Source: Clostridia bacterium
Lineage (GTDB): Bacteria; Bacillota; Clostridia; Oscillospirales; CAG-272
Direction of reading: 5' to 3'
DNA length: 64,000 nucleotides
NCBI GenBank assembly: GCA_017621415.1
Contig: JAGATD010000049.1
Location: 1 to 64,000, forward strand
Numbering within the stretch: position 1 is the stretch's first letter; each line of letters starts with the position of its first letter. The position numbers were made by a program, and so were the translations under genes. Of this stretch, positions 24,196 to 32,995 are shown piece by piece. The notes below the pieces were generated by a model that was not told the origin of the DNA, ran no database searches, and worked only from the letters and a program-made list of their open reading frames with translations.

Positions 24196-25437
24196 TTAAA
24201 TAATGAAGCTGTCGAGAGATACCTCTGTCTGCTCGCCCGACTGCATATTACGAAGCTGAGCCTTACCCGCATCAACCTCTGAGTCACCGATTATAAGAGT
24301 GTACTCTGCGCCAATCTTATTTGCATACTTCATCTGAGCCTTAAGGCTTCTGCCAACAACGTCACACTCAGCAAATTTGCCTGCGGCTCTTAATCTCTCT
24401 GTAATTTCAAGCCCCTTTACCATAGCGCGCTCGCCAAGAGACGCAATGTAAACGGTAGGTCTTGCTGCCTCTACATTATCAAGTCCAAGCTCACGCAGAG
24501 CGAGAATAAGACGGGTTATACCCATACCGAAGCCGATACCCGAAAGCTCGGGACCGCCAAGAGAAGAAACAAGTCCGTCATAGCGTCCGCCACCGCAAAC
24601 GGTAGACTGAGCACCGATGCCCTCGGCAATAAATTCAAACACAGTACCTGTATAGTAGTCAAGTCCTCGAACTATATTTGTATCTACCTCATAGTCGATA
24701 TTCATAGCCGAAAGCGCCTTGCCGAGAGTGTCAAAATTAGAGTTGCATTTCTCACAGAGGTGCTCTATTGTTTTAGGTGCGCCCTCGGCAATCTTCTTAC
24801 ACTCGGGGCTCTTACAGTCAAGAAGCCTTAAGGGATTCTTTTCAAGTCTTGTTTTACAGGTGTCGCAAAGCCCATCCTTATGCGCTGTAAAATACTTAAC
24901 AAGAGCCTCACGGTAGGCAGGACGGCACTCCTTACAGCCAATTGAGTTTATATGCAGCTTTACATTAGTAAGACCAAGTCTTTTAAGCACCGAGTTACCG
25001 AGAGCGATAATAGTTGCATCTGCCGCAGGGCTCTGAGAGCCGAACATCTCGGTTCCGAACTGATAAAACTCACGGCTTCTGCCGGCCTGAGGCTTTTCAT
25101 GACGGAAGCAGGAGATTATGTAATAGTACTTAAGGGGCATCGGGTCGGAATATTTACCGTTTTCGATTATAGCTCTGGCAACAGATGCCGTACCCTCGGG
25201 GCGAAGAGAGATAGAACGGTCCTCTTCTCTGTCGGCGAAGGTGTACATTTCCTTTTGCACAACATCGGTGGTATCTCCTACACCGCGGACAAACAGCTCG
25301 GTATTCTCAAAGGTAGGGGTACGGATCTCACCAAAACCGTATTTCTCCGCCTCCTCACGCATAATGCCCTCAATATGTCTCCAAAGGGGAGTTTCATTAG
25401 GTAATATATCCATTGTTCCTTTAATTCTCTGTATCAT
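24196..25437 (-). CDS. hisS: Histidine--tRNA ligase
   Basis: This 413-residue class II aminoacyl-tRNA synthetase charges tRNA-His. Motif 1 region IRTPTFENTELFVRGVG (about 40-56), motif 2 FRHEKPQAGRSREFYQFG (112-129) and the histidine-specific RGLDYYTGTVFEF near 259-271 are present. Motif 3 (GFGMGITRLILAL) lies near 301-313, and the anticodon-binding domain covers the last ~90 residues. A Cys-rich insertion (IGCKECRPAYREALV, then CDTCKTRLEKNPLRLLDCKSPEC) matches the extended form found in many clostridia. It follows mrnC by 18 bases. No T-box leader is seen. Confidence 0.96.
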   Translation of the reverse strand: MIQRIKGTMDILPNETPLWRHIEGIMREEAEKYGFGEIRTPTFENTELFVRGVGDTTDVVQKEMYTFADREEDRSISLRPEGTASVARAIIENGKYSDPMPLKYYYIISCFRHEKPQAGRSREFYQFGTEMFGSQSPAADATIIALGNSVLKRLGLTNVKLHINSIGCKECRPAYREALVKYFTAHKDGLCDTCKTRLEKNPLRLLDCKSPECKKIAEGAPKTIEHLCEKCNSNFDTLGKALSAMNIDYEVDTNIVRGLDYYTGTVFEFIAEGIGAQSTVCGGGRYDGLVSSLGGPELSGIGFGMGITRLILALRELGLDNVEAARPTVYIASLGERAMVKGLEITERLRAAGKFAECDVVGRSLKAQMKYANKIGAEYTLIIGDSEVDAGKAQLRNMQSGEQTEVSLDSFII

Positions 25438-25455
25438 TTTTTAATCCTCCGTCTT

Positions 25456-25854
25456 TTAGTTTTTTTCTTCAATAGCTCTGTGCGCACGCTCAAGTAAAAA
25501 ATCAAGTCTTTCGACGTCGCCTATCCATTCAAGCATTCCCACAACAGCCTCAAAGCCTGTGGCAATTCTGTAATCAGATGCCTGAGCTCTCTTTGGCCTG
25601 TTAAGATGCGAGGAATTTGCCGCGCGACGAAATGTATCAAGCTCGTCCTCAAGAAGGAGCGGCTCGATAGCCCTAAACATCTCGGCCTGCGCCTCGCAGG
25701 TTACATAGCCCTTGGCAGCCTCGTTAAGCTCGCCTGATTTTGCTATTCCCCTCTCAACCAGTCTTCGTCTTACATACAGCGAATGTCTTGCATCTCCAAG
25801 ATAAGCAAGCGCCATTACCGTTGGCAGGCTTGCGCCGAGAATTTTATCGTGCAT
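25456..25854 (-). CDS. mrnC: Mini-ribonuclease 3
   Basis: This 132-residue enzyme is the stand-alone RNase III catalytic domain without a double-strand-binding domain, which matures 23S rRNA in Firmicutes. The motif ALAYLGDARHSLYVRRRLVE near the N-terminus holds the catalytic acidic residues, and ATGFEAVVGMLEWIGD holds the second acidic group. I chose ATG at 25854 (MHDKILG) because the GGAGG lies 8 bases upstream; an in-frame GTG five codons earlier overlaps that ribosome site. It is the first gene of mrnC-hisS-ygiQ, with promoter TTGATT-17-TACAAT. Confidence 0.92.
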   Translation of the reverse strand: MHDKILGASLPTVMALAYLGDARHSLYVRRRLVERGIAKSGELNEAAKGYVTCEAQAEMFRAIEPLLLEDELDTFRRAANSSHLNRPKRAQASDYRIATGFEAVVGMLEWIGDVERLDFLLERAHRAIEEKN

Positions 25855-25899
25855 TTTTGTTTCCTCCACTTAACACGCGGACATTTTTGTCATCATATC

Positions 25900-25928
25900 A
25901 TTGTACCATAAAAACAATATAAAATCAA
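25900..25928 (-). promoter_or_regulatory. Promoter of mrnC-hisS-ygiQ
   Basis: Minus strand -35 TTGATT (25923-25928), 17-base spacer, -10 TACAAT (25900-25905). Confidence 0.7.
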
Positions 25929-25996
25929 TACATAAAAATAATTAAAATAATAATTTATTTTTCCGAGAATATTTTTTTAAAAAATTTTAAAAAGCC

Positions 25997-26026
25997 TTGC
26001 ATTTCGCATATTCGTTATGGTATAAT
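25997..26026 (+). promoter_or_regulatory. Promoter of the yggS-sepF cluster
   Basis: TTGCAT (25997-26002), 18-base spacer, TATAAT (26021-26026), 50 bases before the yggS start. Confidence 0.65.
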
Positions 26027-26075
26027 TAATTGAATAGAATAGGCTCTGCCATTTTTTTATTAAGGAATTTCTGCT

Positions 26076-26768
26076 TTGAACGGTTTTGAATATATTAAAA
26101 ACAATCTTGCTGATTTAAATAAAGAGATTTCGGAGCTTGCCGAAAAGGTTGGTCACAAGGTCACTCTTGTTGCCGTAACCAAAAGCGGAAGCGACGATGA
26201 GCTTCTTGCGCTTGCGGGCTTTGGCGCTGCCGACATTGGCGAAAACCGCCCACAGGAGCTTCGGCGCCGAGGCGACCTGCTAAAAGAGGCAGGATACACT
26301 CCCTCCCTTCACGAAATCGGAAACCTGCAGCGAAACAAGGTTAAAATGATAGCCGAGTCTGTCACCCTTATCCACTCGCTTGATTCATACGAGCTGGCAA
26401 AAGAGATAGACCGTCAGGCCGGCAAATACGGCAGGATTATTCCTGTACTTATAGAGATAAACTCCGCGGAGGAGGCTCAAAAGGGCGGCATTATGCCAAC
26501 AGATGCAATACATTTTTGCAAATCTCTGTCTGAATTTAAAAACATTGCCGTATCAGGTCTTATGACTATGGGTCCTGTTTGCGAGGAGCCCGAAGAGATA
26601 CGTCCCTACTTCCGCCGTACTAAGGAGCTTTTTGACAAAATGAAGTCTATGGGGCTCTTTGAGGGCGAGGCTGTTCTCTCTATGGGAATGAGCGACAGCT
26701 ACCGTGTCGCTATTGAGGAGGGGTCAACGCTTGTGCGTGTTGGCCGCCGCCTCTTTATTAAGGATTAA
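26076..26768 (+). CDS. YggS-family PLP homeostasis protein
   Basis: This 230-residue single-domain alanine-racemase-fold protein binds pyridoxal phosphate and keeps free PLP and amino-acid pools in balance; it is YlmE in Bacillus. The PLP lysine is Lys36 in VTLVAVTKSGSD. IGENRPQELRRR and HEIGNLQRNKVK follow as in the family, and SMGMSDSY with IEEGSTLVRVGRRLF forms the phosphate-binding end. The start codon is TTG at 26076, with AAGGA about 9 bases before it; no better ATG exists. It leads the ylm-like cluster with sepF 35 bases downstream. Confidence 0.93.
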   Translation: MNGFEYIKNNLADLNKEISELAEKVGHKVTLVAVTKSGSDDELLALAGFGAADIGENRPQELRRRGDLLKEAGYTPSLHEIGNLQRNKVKMIAESVTLIHSLDSYELAKEIDRQAGKYGRIIPVLIEINSAEEAQKGGIMPTDAIHFCKSLSEFKNIAVSGLMTMGPVCEEPEEIRPYFRRTKELFDKMKSMGLFEGEAVLSMGMSDSYRVAIEEGSTLVRVGRRLFIKD

Positions 26769-26803
26769 AATGAAAATTATGTAAAAATAAAGGAGACAAT
26801 AAA

Positions 26804-27211
26804 ATGTTTGAATCACTCAGCGAAAAACTTAAAAAAATGAGAGATGAGCGCGACGAGTCTGCCGACATCAGCTTCAAGCCCTACGAGGAGCGTGAGCCTG
26901 CTATCGATGCGGCATACGAGAAGGTTGAGCGTTCCGCTCCCATAGTTGCAAATACCGGCGACGATGCCAGCAACATTGAGCTTAAGGTAGTACGTCCCTC
27001 TTCATTCGAGGAGGTTGGCACTATTGCAGACTATCTTCTTGATGGATGCACGGTTGTACTTAACCTTGAGGTTCTTGACACTGCTTCTACCGTCAGAATG
27101 CTTGACTTCCTTAACGGTGTTACCTACTCCACCGACGGAGATATCAAGAACGTTTCGAAGAGCACATATATTATCACTCCTCACAACGTTGATGTATCCG
27201 ACGATAAGTAA
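26804..27211 (+). CDS. sepF: Cell division protein SepF
   Basis: This 135-residue protein anchors FtsZ to the membrane and shapes the septum. The N-terminal amphipathic helix MFESLSEKLKKMRDE suits membrane binding, a flexible acidic linker follows to about residue 55, and the SepF core covers IELKVVRPSSFEEVGTIADY to YIITPHNVDVSDD. VVLNLEVLD and MLDFLNGVTYS are hallmark strands. It is normal length and has GGAG before the ATG. Its position between yggS and yggT is conserved in Gram-positive bacteria. Confidence 0.95.
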   Translation: MFESLSEKLKKMRDERDESADISFKPYEEREPAIDAAYEKVERSAPIVANTGDDASNIELKVVRPSSFEEVGTIADYLLDGCTVVLNLEVLDTASTVRMLDFLNGVTYSTDGDIKNVSKSTYIITPHNVDVSDDK

Positions 27212-27307
27212 TTCCGTATTTTCGGTAGGATAATATTTTATGTTCACTAGGGGGTGTCGTTTCTTCGGCATCCCCCTGAATTTTCTTGAATACAAAGGAT
27301 TGTTTTT

Positions 27308-27583
27308 GTGGAAACAGTATTTTATTTTGCGGCAAAGTTTGTTCAGGTCATACTTGAGGTAGTTTCTATCGCAATGATAGTACGAATGCTTGTGCCCATA
27401 TTTACAGGCTCGGAGGATAACAAGCTATGTATGTTGGCTACCGTTATTTCAGAGCCGTTTATCGCTCCTGTGCGCGCCCTTATGGTGAAATTCAACATCG
27501 GTCAAGGCACGCCTTTTGACTGGAGCTTTTTTGCCACCTACCTTATTATCTGGCTATTGCAAATGTTTTTACCTGCGATTTAA
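27308..27583 (+). CDS. YggT-family membrane protein
   Basis: This 91-residue protein has two hydrophobic segments (about 10-30 and 70-90) and the YggT signature SEPFIAPVRALMVKF. In Bacillus it is YlmG, linked to division and membrane organisation. The start codon is GTG at 27308, but the ribosome site (AAAGGA) is about 9 bases away. It precedes lspA by 9 bases. The gene usually next in this cluster (ylmH) is absent. Confidence 0.85.
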   Translation: METVFYFAAKFVQVILEVVSIAMIVRMLVPIFTGSEDNKLCMLATVISEPFIAPVRALMVKFNIGQGTPFDWSFFATYLIIWLLQMFLPAI

Positions 27584-27592
27584 GGAGAGCTT

Positions 27593-28156
27593 ATGAATTA
27601 TTCGGATTTAAAGAACAAGGCCTTCAAAAAAATGAAGCCCATGGAATATCTTATATACATTTCTATCATAGCCTTCGGAATAATTGTTGACCAGCTGACA
27701 AAGTTTATTGTTGCATCAAATATGGCTGTTCATCAATCCATTCCGCTTATTGAGGACTTTTTGCATATCACCTATACAACAAACGACGGCGCTGCGTTCG
27801 GTTCTATGGACAGCGACGTAGGCAGAATGATATTTATGGTCGTTTCTTCCGTTATGATAGTTGCTATGCTTCTTTATCTTTTCCTCGGTCATGCGGAGAA
27901 CCGCCTTTACGGAATTGCCTCAGCAATGATAATTTCGGGCGGTATCGGAAATATGATAGACCGCCTTGGCTTTGGATTTTATGTTAACAAAGACGGTATG
28001 GGAGAGGTTATCGACTTTATTGACTTCTGCGGTATCTGGAACGCAATATTCAACGGAGCGGATTCCTTTGTTTGCGTCGGGGCGGGGCTTCTTGTTTTGG
28101 CTCTTGTGCTTGATATTATCAGGGAATCTAAAGCGCAAAAGGAAAGCAAAAAATGA
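27593..28156 (+). CDS. lspA: Lipoprotein signal peptidase (signal peptidase II)
   Basis: This 187-residue inner-membrane aspartyl protease cleaves the signal peptide of lipid-modified prolipoproteins. Four transmembrane helices are visible. The catalytic aspartates are Asp123 in GNMIDRLGF and Asp157 in FNGADSFVCVG, and the conserved TTNDGAAFGS is at 62-71. The C-terminus is Lys-rich. AAGGAG lies just before the ATG. Its stop overlaps the RluA gene start in an ATGA. Several lipoproteins in this window (the amino-acid binding protein, the S41 protease, the Cys-rich protein) would be its substrates. Confidence 0.96.
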   Translation: MNYSDLKNKAFKKMKPMEYLIYISIIAFGIIVDQLTKFIVASNMAVHQSIPLIEDFLHITYTTNDGAAFGSMDSDVGRMIFMVVSSVMIVAMLLYLFLGHAENRLYGIASAMIISGGIGNMIDRLGFGFYVNKDGMGEVIDFIDFCGIWNAIFNGADSFVCVGAGLLVLALVLDIIRESKAQKESKK

Positions 28157-29085
28157 TTTATACTGTTAATGAGGGCGAAGTCGGGCTTCGCCTTGATGCT
28201 TATGTTGCCTCTGTTTCGGGGATATCACGCAGCGCTGCTGCAAGACTCATTGAAGACGGCGCAGTTCTTGTTTTTGGAAAGGCACAGGCGAAAAAATATG
28301 CCGTTAAGGCATCTGATGAAATTTCGCTTACCCTGCCCGAATGTGAGGAGTGCGAGGCTCTGCCCGAAAATATCCCCATTGATGTGGTTTATGAGGACGA
28401 TTACATAATAGTTATAAACAAGCCGTCGGGAATGGTTGTTCACCCGGCTCCCGGTAATTACACAGGCACTCTTGTTAATGCCCTGCTCTATCACTGCAAG
28501 AATTCTCTGTCAGGGATAGGCGGAGTTATCCGCCCGGGAATTGTACACCGAATAGACAAGGACACCTCAGGACTTCTTGTTTGCGCAAAATGCGACGAGG
28601 CTCACCTGTCTCTCTCTGAGGAGCTGTCTCACCACGGAATTATAAGAGAATACCAGGCTCTTGTTTCGGGCGGATTTTCTGCCGATGAAGGCACTGTTGA
28701 TTTGCCCATAGGCCGCCACCCTCTGGACCGCAAAAAAATGGCGGTTATAAGAGACGGCACCGCAAGAGAGGCGGTAACTCACTACAAGGTAGTGGGTCGT
28801 TACGGACAAGTTACCCACCTTGCCTTAGAGCTTGAAACCGGAAGAACTCATCAGATAAGAGTTCATATGTCACATATCGGACATCCCCTGCTCGGAGACC
28901 CTGTTTACTCAAAGACAAAAACACGGTTTGAGCAACTGCACCCTACACTCTTTAACGGTCAGGCGCTACACGCAGGCAGGCTGACTCTCACTCACCCAAA
29001 GACAGGCGAGCGAATGAGCTTTGAGGCTCCACTGCCCGAAAACTTTAAGCGCTGCCTTGAAATTCTTGAAGCAACCGCTAACTAA
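28153..29085 (+). CDS. RluA/RluD-family 23S rRNA pseudouridine synthase
   Basis: This 310-residue enzyme isomerises uridine to pseudouridine in rRNA. An S4 RNA-binding domain covers about residues 10-65 (LRLDAYVASVSGISRSAAARL), and the catalytic domain follows with the active-site Asp135 in VHRIDKDTSGLLV. ETGRTHQIRVHMSHIGHPLLGDPVY confirms the RluA/RluD subfamily. It is translationally coupled to lspA, the usual arrangement. Which uridines it modifies cannot be told from sequence, though RluD-type members act on helix 69. Confidence 0.93.
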   Translation: MIYTVNEGEVGLRLDAYVASVSGISRSAAARLIEDGAVLVFGKAQAKKYAVKASDEISLTLPECEECEALPENIPIDVVYEDDYIIVINKPSGMVVHPAPGNYTGTLVNALLYHCKNSLSGIGGVIRPGIVHRIDKDTSGLLVCAKCDEAHLSLSEELSHHGIIREYQALVSGGFSADEGTVDLPIGRHPLDRKKMAVIRDGTAREAVTHYKVVGRYGQVTHLALELETGRTHQIRVHMSHIGHPLLGDPVYSKTKTRFEQLHPTLFNGQALHAGRLTLTHPKTGERMSFEAPLPENFKRCLEILEATAN

Positions 29086-29109
29086 TATATATTAAGGAAA
29101 ACAGCTAAA

Positions 29110-30774
29110 ATGATAAAGACTAAAATTACCTCTTCTCTCGAAAACATCTTCCCCGACGAGGATTTGAACAAGTATCCCGAAATAACACATATCTCCGCAC
29201 TCAGGGGAGAAAAAATCTCTTTACAGCTAATTTACAGCTATATAAAAGATGATGACGAGATTTATATGCGAAAAGAGCTTGCGCCTAGGTTATCAGGAGG
29301 TCTTGCGGAATACGCAAAGCTTTACGACGTGCGATATGTTCCCGTGGAAAAGCCAACAAACTCCGAATATGATGACAATTATCTGCGCACAAGTCCCGGG
29401 CTTTTCCCCGACCTTCTAATCCCCCTAAAAAAAGGCGAAAGTGTTTATACAACTGCCAATGCACTTGACAGTATGTGGATCGAAATATTTATTCCCGAAG
29501 ACGGTATCGTAGGTGAACAGTCGCTGTCCATCAGCCTTACCGACCTGAGAAGCGGTGAACAAACAGAAAATTCGGTTATCATAGAGGTTATAGACGCTCT
29601 TATTCCCGAACAAAAGCTTATTTTCACCCAGTGGTTCTATACAGACTGTCTGGCAACCTATTATAATGTTCCGATATGGTCAAAAAAGCACTGGGAAATC
29701 ATAGAGAATTTTGCCAAAAAAGCAGTAGAGCTCGGTATCAATATGCTGCTTACTCCTGTTTTTACTCCCCCTCTTGATACAAAAATCGGAGGAGAAAGAC
29801 CCACAACACAGCTTGTTGGAGTAAGAAAATCAAATGATAAATATCACTTCTCCTGGAGACTTCTTGACAAGTGGATAGATATGTGCAACAGAGTGGGAAT
29901 AAAATATATTGAAATATCTCACTTATTTACACAGTGGGGAGCAACCCATGCGCCGAAAGTTATGGCAACTGTTGACGGTGAATACAAGCAGATATTCGGT
30001 TGGGACACAGATGCTCACGGTGATGAATACCGAATCTTTATACGCACATTCTTAAAGTCGCTTCTTAATCATATGAAAAAGCGCGGAGATGACAAACGTT
30101 GCTTCTTCCATATTTCAGACGAGCCACACATGGATCAGCTTGAGGACTACAAAAACTCGAAGAGCATAGTTGAAGATATCCTTTCGGATTATATCATAAT
30201 GGATGCCCTTTCTGACTATGAGTTTTACAAGATGGGCATTGTGAAAACTCCGATTCCCTCAAACGATCATATAGAGCCATTTATTGAAAACAATGTGCAA
30301 AACCTATGGGCATACTATTGCTGCGGTCAGTGCGTAGATGTCTCTAACAGACTTATTGCCATGCCCTCATGGCGTAACCGCTCTATCGGAATGCAGATGT
30401 TTAAATACAACATTGTAGGATTTTTGCACTGGGGATACAATTTCTACAATAGTCAGAACTCCCTTAAAGAAATAAATCCCTATCTTGAATTAAGCGGTGA
30501 AAAATGGGTTCCCGCCGGTGACACATTCTCGGTTTATCCCGCAAAAGACGCAACTCCGCACCCATCTCTGAGAGCGCTTGTATTCTATGAGGCTCTTGAG
30601 GATATGCGCGCTATGCAGCTATGCGAAAGCCTCTACTCTCACGAAGAGGTTGTTAAGGCTGTCGAGGATGCTCTCGGATTTGAGATTGCCTTTGACAAAT
30701 GCGCGACAAAATCAGAGCAAATTCTGAAAATGCGCGAAGCTGTAAATGCTATGATAAAGGCGAAATCACATTGA
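29110..30774 (+). CDS. DUF4091 glycoside-hydrolase-like protein
   Basis: This 554-residue protein has an N-terminal beta domain (1-165) and a TIM-barrel-like part with FTQWFYTDCLATYYNVP, GIKYIEISHLFTQWGATHAPK and CFFHISDEPHMDQLEDY. It ends in the DUF4091 region with FLHWGYNFYNSQ and ALVFYEALEDMRAMQLCESL. The HISDEPH stretch resembles a glycosidase acid/base site. There is no signal peptide. The family is common in gut bacteria next to glycan genes, but its substrate is unknown. It begins 24 bases after the pseudouridine synthase gene and could share its transcript. A terminator follows. Confidence 0.8.
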   Translation: MIKTKITSSLENIFPDEDLNKYPEITHISALRGEKISLQLIYSYIKDDDEIYMRKELAPRLSGGLAEYAKLYDVRYVPVEKPTNSEYDDNYLRTSPGLFPDLLIPLKKGESVYTTANALDSMWIEIFIPEDGIVGEQSLSISLTDLRSGEQTENSVIIEVIDALIPEQKLIFTQWFYTDCLATYYNVPIWSKKHWEIIENFAKKAVELGINMLLTPVFTPPLDTKIGGERPTTQLVGVRKSNDKYHFSWRLLDKWIDMCNRVGIKYIEISHLFTQWGATHAPKVMATVDGEYKQIFGWDTDAHGDEYRIFIRTFLKSLLNHMKKRGDDKRCFFHISDEPHMDQLEDYKNSKSIVEDILSDYIIMDALSDYEFYKMGIVKTPIPSNDHIEPFIENNVQNLWAYYCCGQCVDVSNRLIAMPSWRNRSIGMQMFKYNIVGFLHWGYNFYNSQNSLKEINPYLELSGEKWVPAGDTFSVYPAKDATPHPSLRALVFYEALEDMRAMQLCESLYSHEEVVKAVEDALGFEIAFDKCATKSEQILKMREAVNAMIKAKSH

Positions 30775-30803
30775 TTTAGCAAACATTCAGTTACTTTATA
30801 TTT

Positions 30804-30839
30804 AAAAAACGAGCATCACAGGGTGGATGCTCGTTTTTG
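30804..30839. terminator. Bidirectional terminator
   Basis: AAAAAACGAGCATC (30804-30817) pairs with GATGCTCGTTTTT (30826-30838), between the DUF4091 gene and the convergent DeoR gene. A- and T-tracts on both sides serve both strands. Confidence 0.88.
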
Positions 30840-30848
30840 TTTTAGCAA

Positions 30849-31601
30849 TTATGCAACAATAATTTTGCCTTTGAGAATATCCCGCATTTTCTCGGGCGGC
30901 TCCTTATCTGTTATAACAATGTCAACATCATCAAGAGGCATAAGATTAAACTGCGCTTGCTGACCGAACTTTGTATGAACGGCTAAAAAAACCTTTTTTG
31001 CTGAAAGGCGGCAAACCGCCTGCCTTAAGAAATTCTCCGCGGGAGAAGTTGTGTCTACAATCATGCCCGAGTCGTTTATACCGTGAGAGGAGAAAAACAT
31101 AAAGTCAAAATTGAATTTTGAAATCATTTCCTCGGCATAGGAGCCGGCAAATCCGTATGAATTGTTTTGAAGCTCTCCGCCTGTGGTATAACACTTTATA
31201 CCTCTGGTTGAAAGAGTGAGCGCAAGTTTTACGCTGTTTGTTACAACTGTTACCAGACTGCGCTCTGTCAGATACTCGGCAATGTTAAGCGCAGTGGTAG
31301 ATGCGTCAATAAATATAACACTTTTTTCGGTTATGAGCGATGCTGCTTTTTTGCATATTCTCCTTTTTTCGTTAGGCGAAATGCTTTTTCGATGGTTGGC
31401 AGGCATCAAAATATGTTCGGAATTAAGCCTCTTGGCGCCTCCATGGCTTCTTATCAAAAGTCCCCTTGAGTCAAGCTCAGCAAGATCGCGGCGTATTGTT
31501 GGCATACTGACATAAAGCCTATTTGCAAGATTTTGCGCCGATGTATACATCTCCTCGTCAAGAAGCTCTAATATCTTGTCGTATCTCTCTTCTTTTAGCA
31601 T
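30849..31601 (-). CDS. DeoR/GlpR-family transcriptional regulator
   Basis: This 250-residue regulator has a DeoR helix-turn-helix (MLKEERYDKILELLDEEMYT, then SAQNLANRLYVSMPTIRRDL) and a C-terminal sugar-phosphate sensor domain with IFIDASTTALNIAEYL and SSHGINDSGMIVDT. DeoR proteins usually respond to phosphorylated sugars or glycerol phosphates. I place the start at ATG 31601 rather than the in-frame GTG at 31619 because the GGAGGA lies between them. It is divergent from the glycerol-1-phosphate dehydrogenase gene, and two direct repeats of CTTTTGATTGTTT in the shared intergenic region are likely operators. Confidence 0.92.
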   Translation of the reverse strand: MLKEERYDKILELLDEEMYTSAQNLANRLYVSMPTIRRDLAELDSRGLLIRSHGGAKRLNSEHILMPANHRKSISPNEKRRICKKAASLITEKSVIFIDASTTALNIAEYLTERSLVTVVTNSVKLALTLSTRGIKCYTTGGELQNNSYGFAGSYAEEMISKFNFDFMFFSSHGINDSGMIVDTTSPAENFLRQAVCRLSAKKVFLAVHTKFGQQAQFNLMPLDDVDIVITDKEPPEKMRDILKGKIIVA

Positions 31602-31618
31602 ATTTCCTCCAATGAGCA

Positions 31619-31674
31619 CTTTTGATTGTTTATCTGATTTTTAAACAGCTATTGACAAGCGCTTTTGATTGTTT
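31619..31674. promoter_or_regulatory. Candidate DeoR operators (direct repeat)
   Basis: CTTTTGATTGTTT occurs at 31619-31631 and 31662-31674, 43 bases apart (about four helical turns). The second copy fills the spacer of the rightward promoter, and the first lies at the start of the regulator gene, so binding could block both genes. Confidence 0.55.
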
Positions 31675-31680
31675 TATTAT
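31652..31680 (+). promoter_or_regulatory. Promoter of the glycerol-1-phosphate dehydrogenase operon
   Basis: TTGACA (31652-31657), 17-base spacer, TATTAT (31675-31680). The spacer holds the second CTTTTGATTGTTT repeat. Confidence 0.72.
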
Positions 31681-31728
31681 TATTGTAGTATATTTTTATC
31701 GTAATGTCAATATAGGAGGCTCAAAAAA

Positions 31729-32994
31729 ATGAATATAAATAAGCTGCTTTCGGGTATTTCGGACTGCGTGTGCGGAAAAAAGCACACCTGCACCATAGAT
31801 TATGTTGAAATCGGAGAGGGCGCACTTAACATACTCCCCGAAATATGCAGGGATTATAAACACATTCTTCTGGTTGCTGACTGTAACACATACAAGGCAG
31901 CGGGAGAGGCGGCATATGCACATCTTACAGACAAAATAAATAAAAAGCTTATACTCGGTGACAAGGGTGAGCTTCTTATTCCTGATGAAAAGGCTCTTGA
32001 CACTATTCGCAGCTCTGTAAGTGACGAAACCGACCTTATTCTCGGTGTTGGCTCGGGGGTGATAAACGACCTTTGCAAGGAAGTAAGCTTTGAAAATAAT
32101 CTTCCTTATTATATTATAGCAACCGCACCGTCGATGGACGGATATGCATCAGTGGGCTCGGCTCTTATACTTGGGGGAATGAAAATCACAATGAATGCAA
32201 GACCGCCAAAGGCTATTATAGCAGATTCCGAGGTGATAAGAAATGCGCCTATGGATATGATAAGAGCCGGATACGGTGATATTATCGGCAAATTTTCCTG
32301 CCTTAGCGACTGGAAGCTGGCGGCGCTTTTGCGTAACGAGTACTTCTGCCCTACTGTTTACGAGCTTACATTGAATACTGCCAAAGAGGTGCGCTCACTT
32401 GCTAACAAAATTTCCGAACGTGACGGTGAAGCTATTTCGGCTCTCATGGAGGCTCTTGTTGCTGTTGGAATTGCTATGGCGTATGTTGGAAACTCCCGCC
32501 CTGCCTCGGGCTGTGAGCATCACCTGTCTCATTATTTTGAAATTACGGGTATTCTTAACAGTGAGGATTACTTCGCCCACGGTATAGACGTTGGATTCTC
32601 GGCTGTTAAATGCGCTCAAATACGTGAAAAAATGTTGTCCATAGCTCCTGTAAAAAGGGATTTTGATAAAGAAAAATGGCTTTCGGAAATCAAGAGAATT
32701 TATTCCACGTCTGCCGACGGAGTTATCGCATTACAGGAGCAGCTTGGCTGGTACGAGGAAGACGACAGTGATACTGTAGCCGCAAAATGGAACGAAATTT
32801 GTGAGATTTTGAAAGAAGTTCCTACTGCCTCCGAGTTTATCTCCATGCTTAGTGAGGTGGGCTTAAATTATTCCGACTTTGAGGAGCTTTACGGCAAGAA
32901 AAAGGTTGACGATGCTATCCTTTACGCAAAGGATTTAAAGGACAGATACACAATCCTCTGGCTTTACTACACCTATTTCAGAGAGGAACACTAA
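31729..32994 (+). CDS. sn-glycerol-1-phosphate dehydrogenase (AraM/EgsA family)
   Basis: This 421-residue NAD(P)H-dependent enzyme should reduce dihydroxyacetone phosphate to sn-glycerol-1-phosphate, the enantiomer used in archaeal lipids; Bacillus AraM is a bacterial example. The cofactor site is LILGVGSGVINDLCK at 103-117, with IATAPSMDGYAS at 130-141. Metal ligands expected are Asp184 (GYGDIIGK), a His in GCEHHLSHYFE (262-271) and His284 (YFAHGIDVG). It is longer than AraM (about 395 residues). GGAGG precedes the ATG. It forms an operon with a phosphatase gene one base downstream and is divergent from a DeoR regulator. Confidence 0.87.
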   Translation: MNINKLLSGISDCVCGKKHTCTIDYVEIGEGALNILPEICRDYKHILLVADCNTYKAAGEAAYAHLTDKINKKLILGDKGELLIPDEKALDTIRSSVSDETDLILGVGSGVINDLCKEVSFENNLPYYIIATAPSMDGYASVGSALILGGMKITMNARPPKAIIADSEVIRNAPMDMIRAGYGDIIGKFSCLSDWKLAALLRNEYFCPTVYELTLNTAKEVRSLANKISERDGEAISALMEALVAVGIAMAYVGNSRPASGCEHHLSHYFEITGILNSEDYFAHGIDVGFSAVKCAQIREKMLSIAPVKRDFDKEKWLSEIKRIYSTSADGVIALQEQLGWYEEDDSDTVAAKWNEICEILKEVPTASEFISMLSEVGLNYSDFEELYGKKKVDDAILYAKDLKDRYTILWLYYTYFREEH

Positions 32995-32995
32995 A

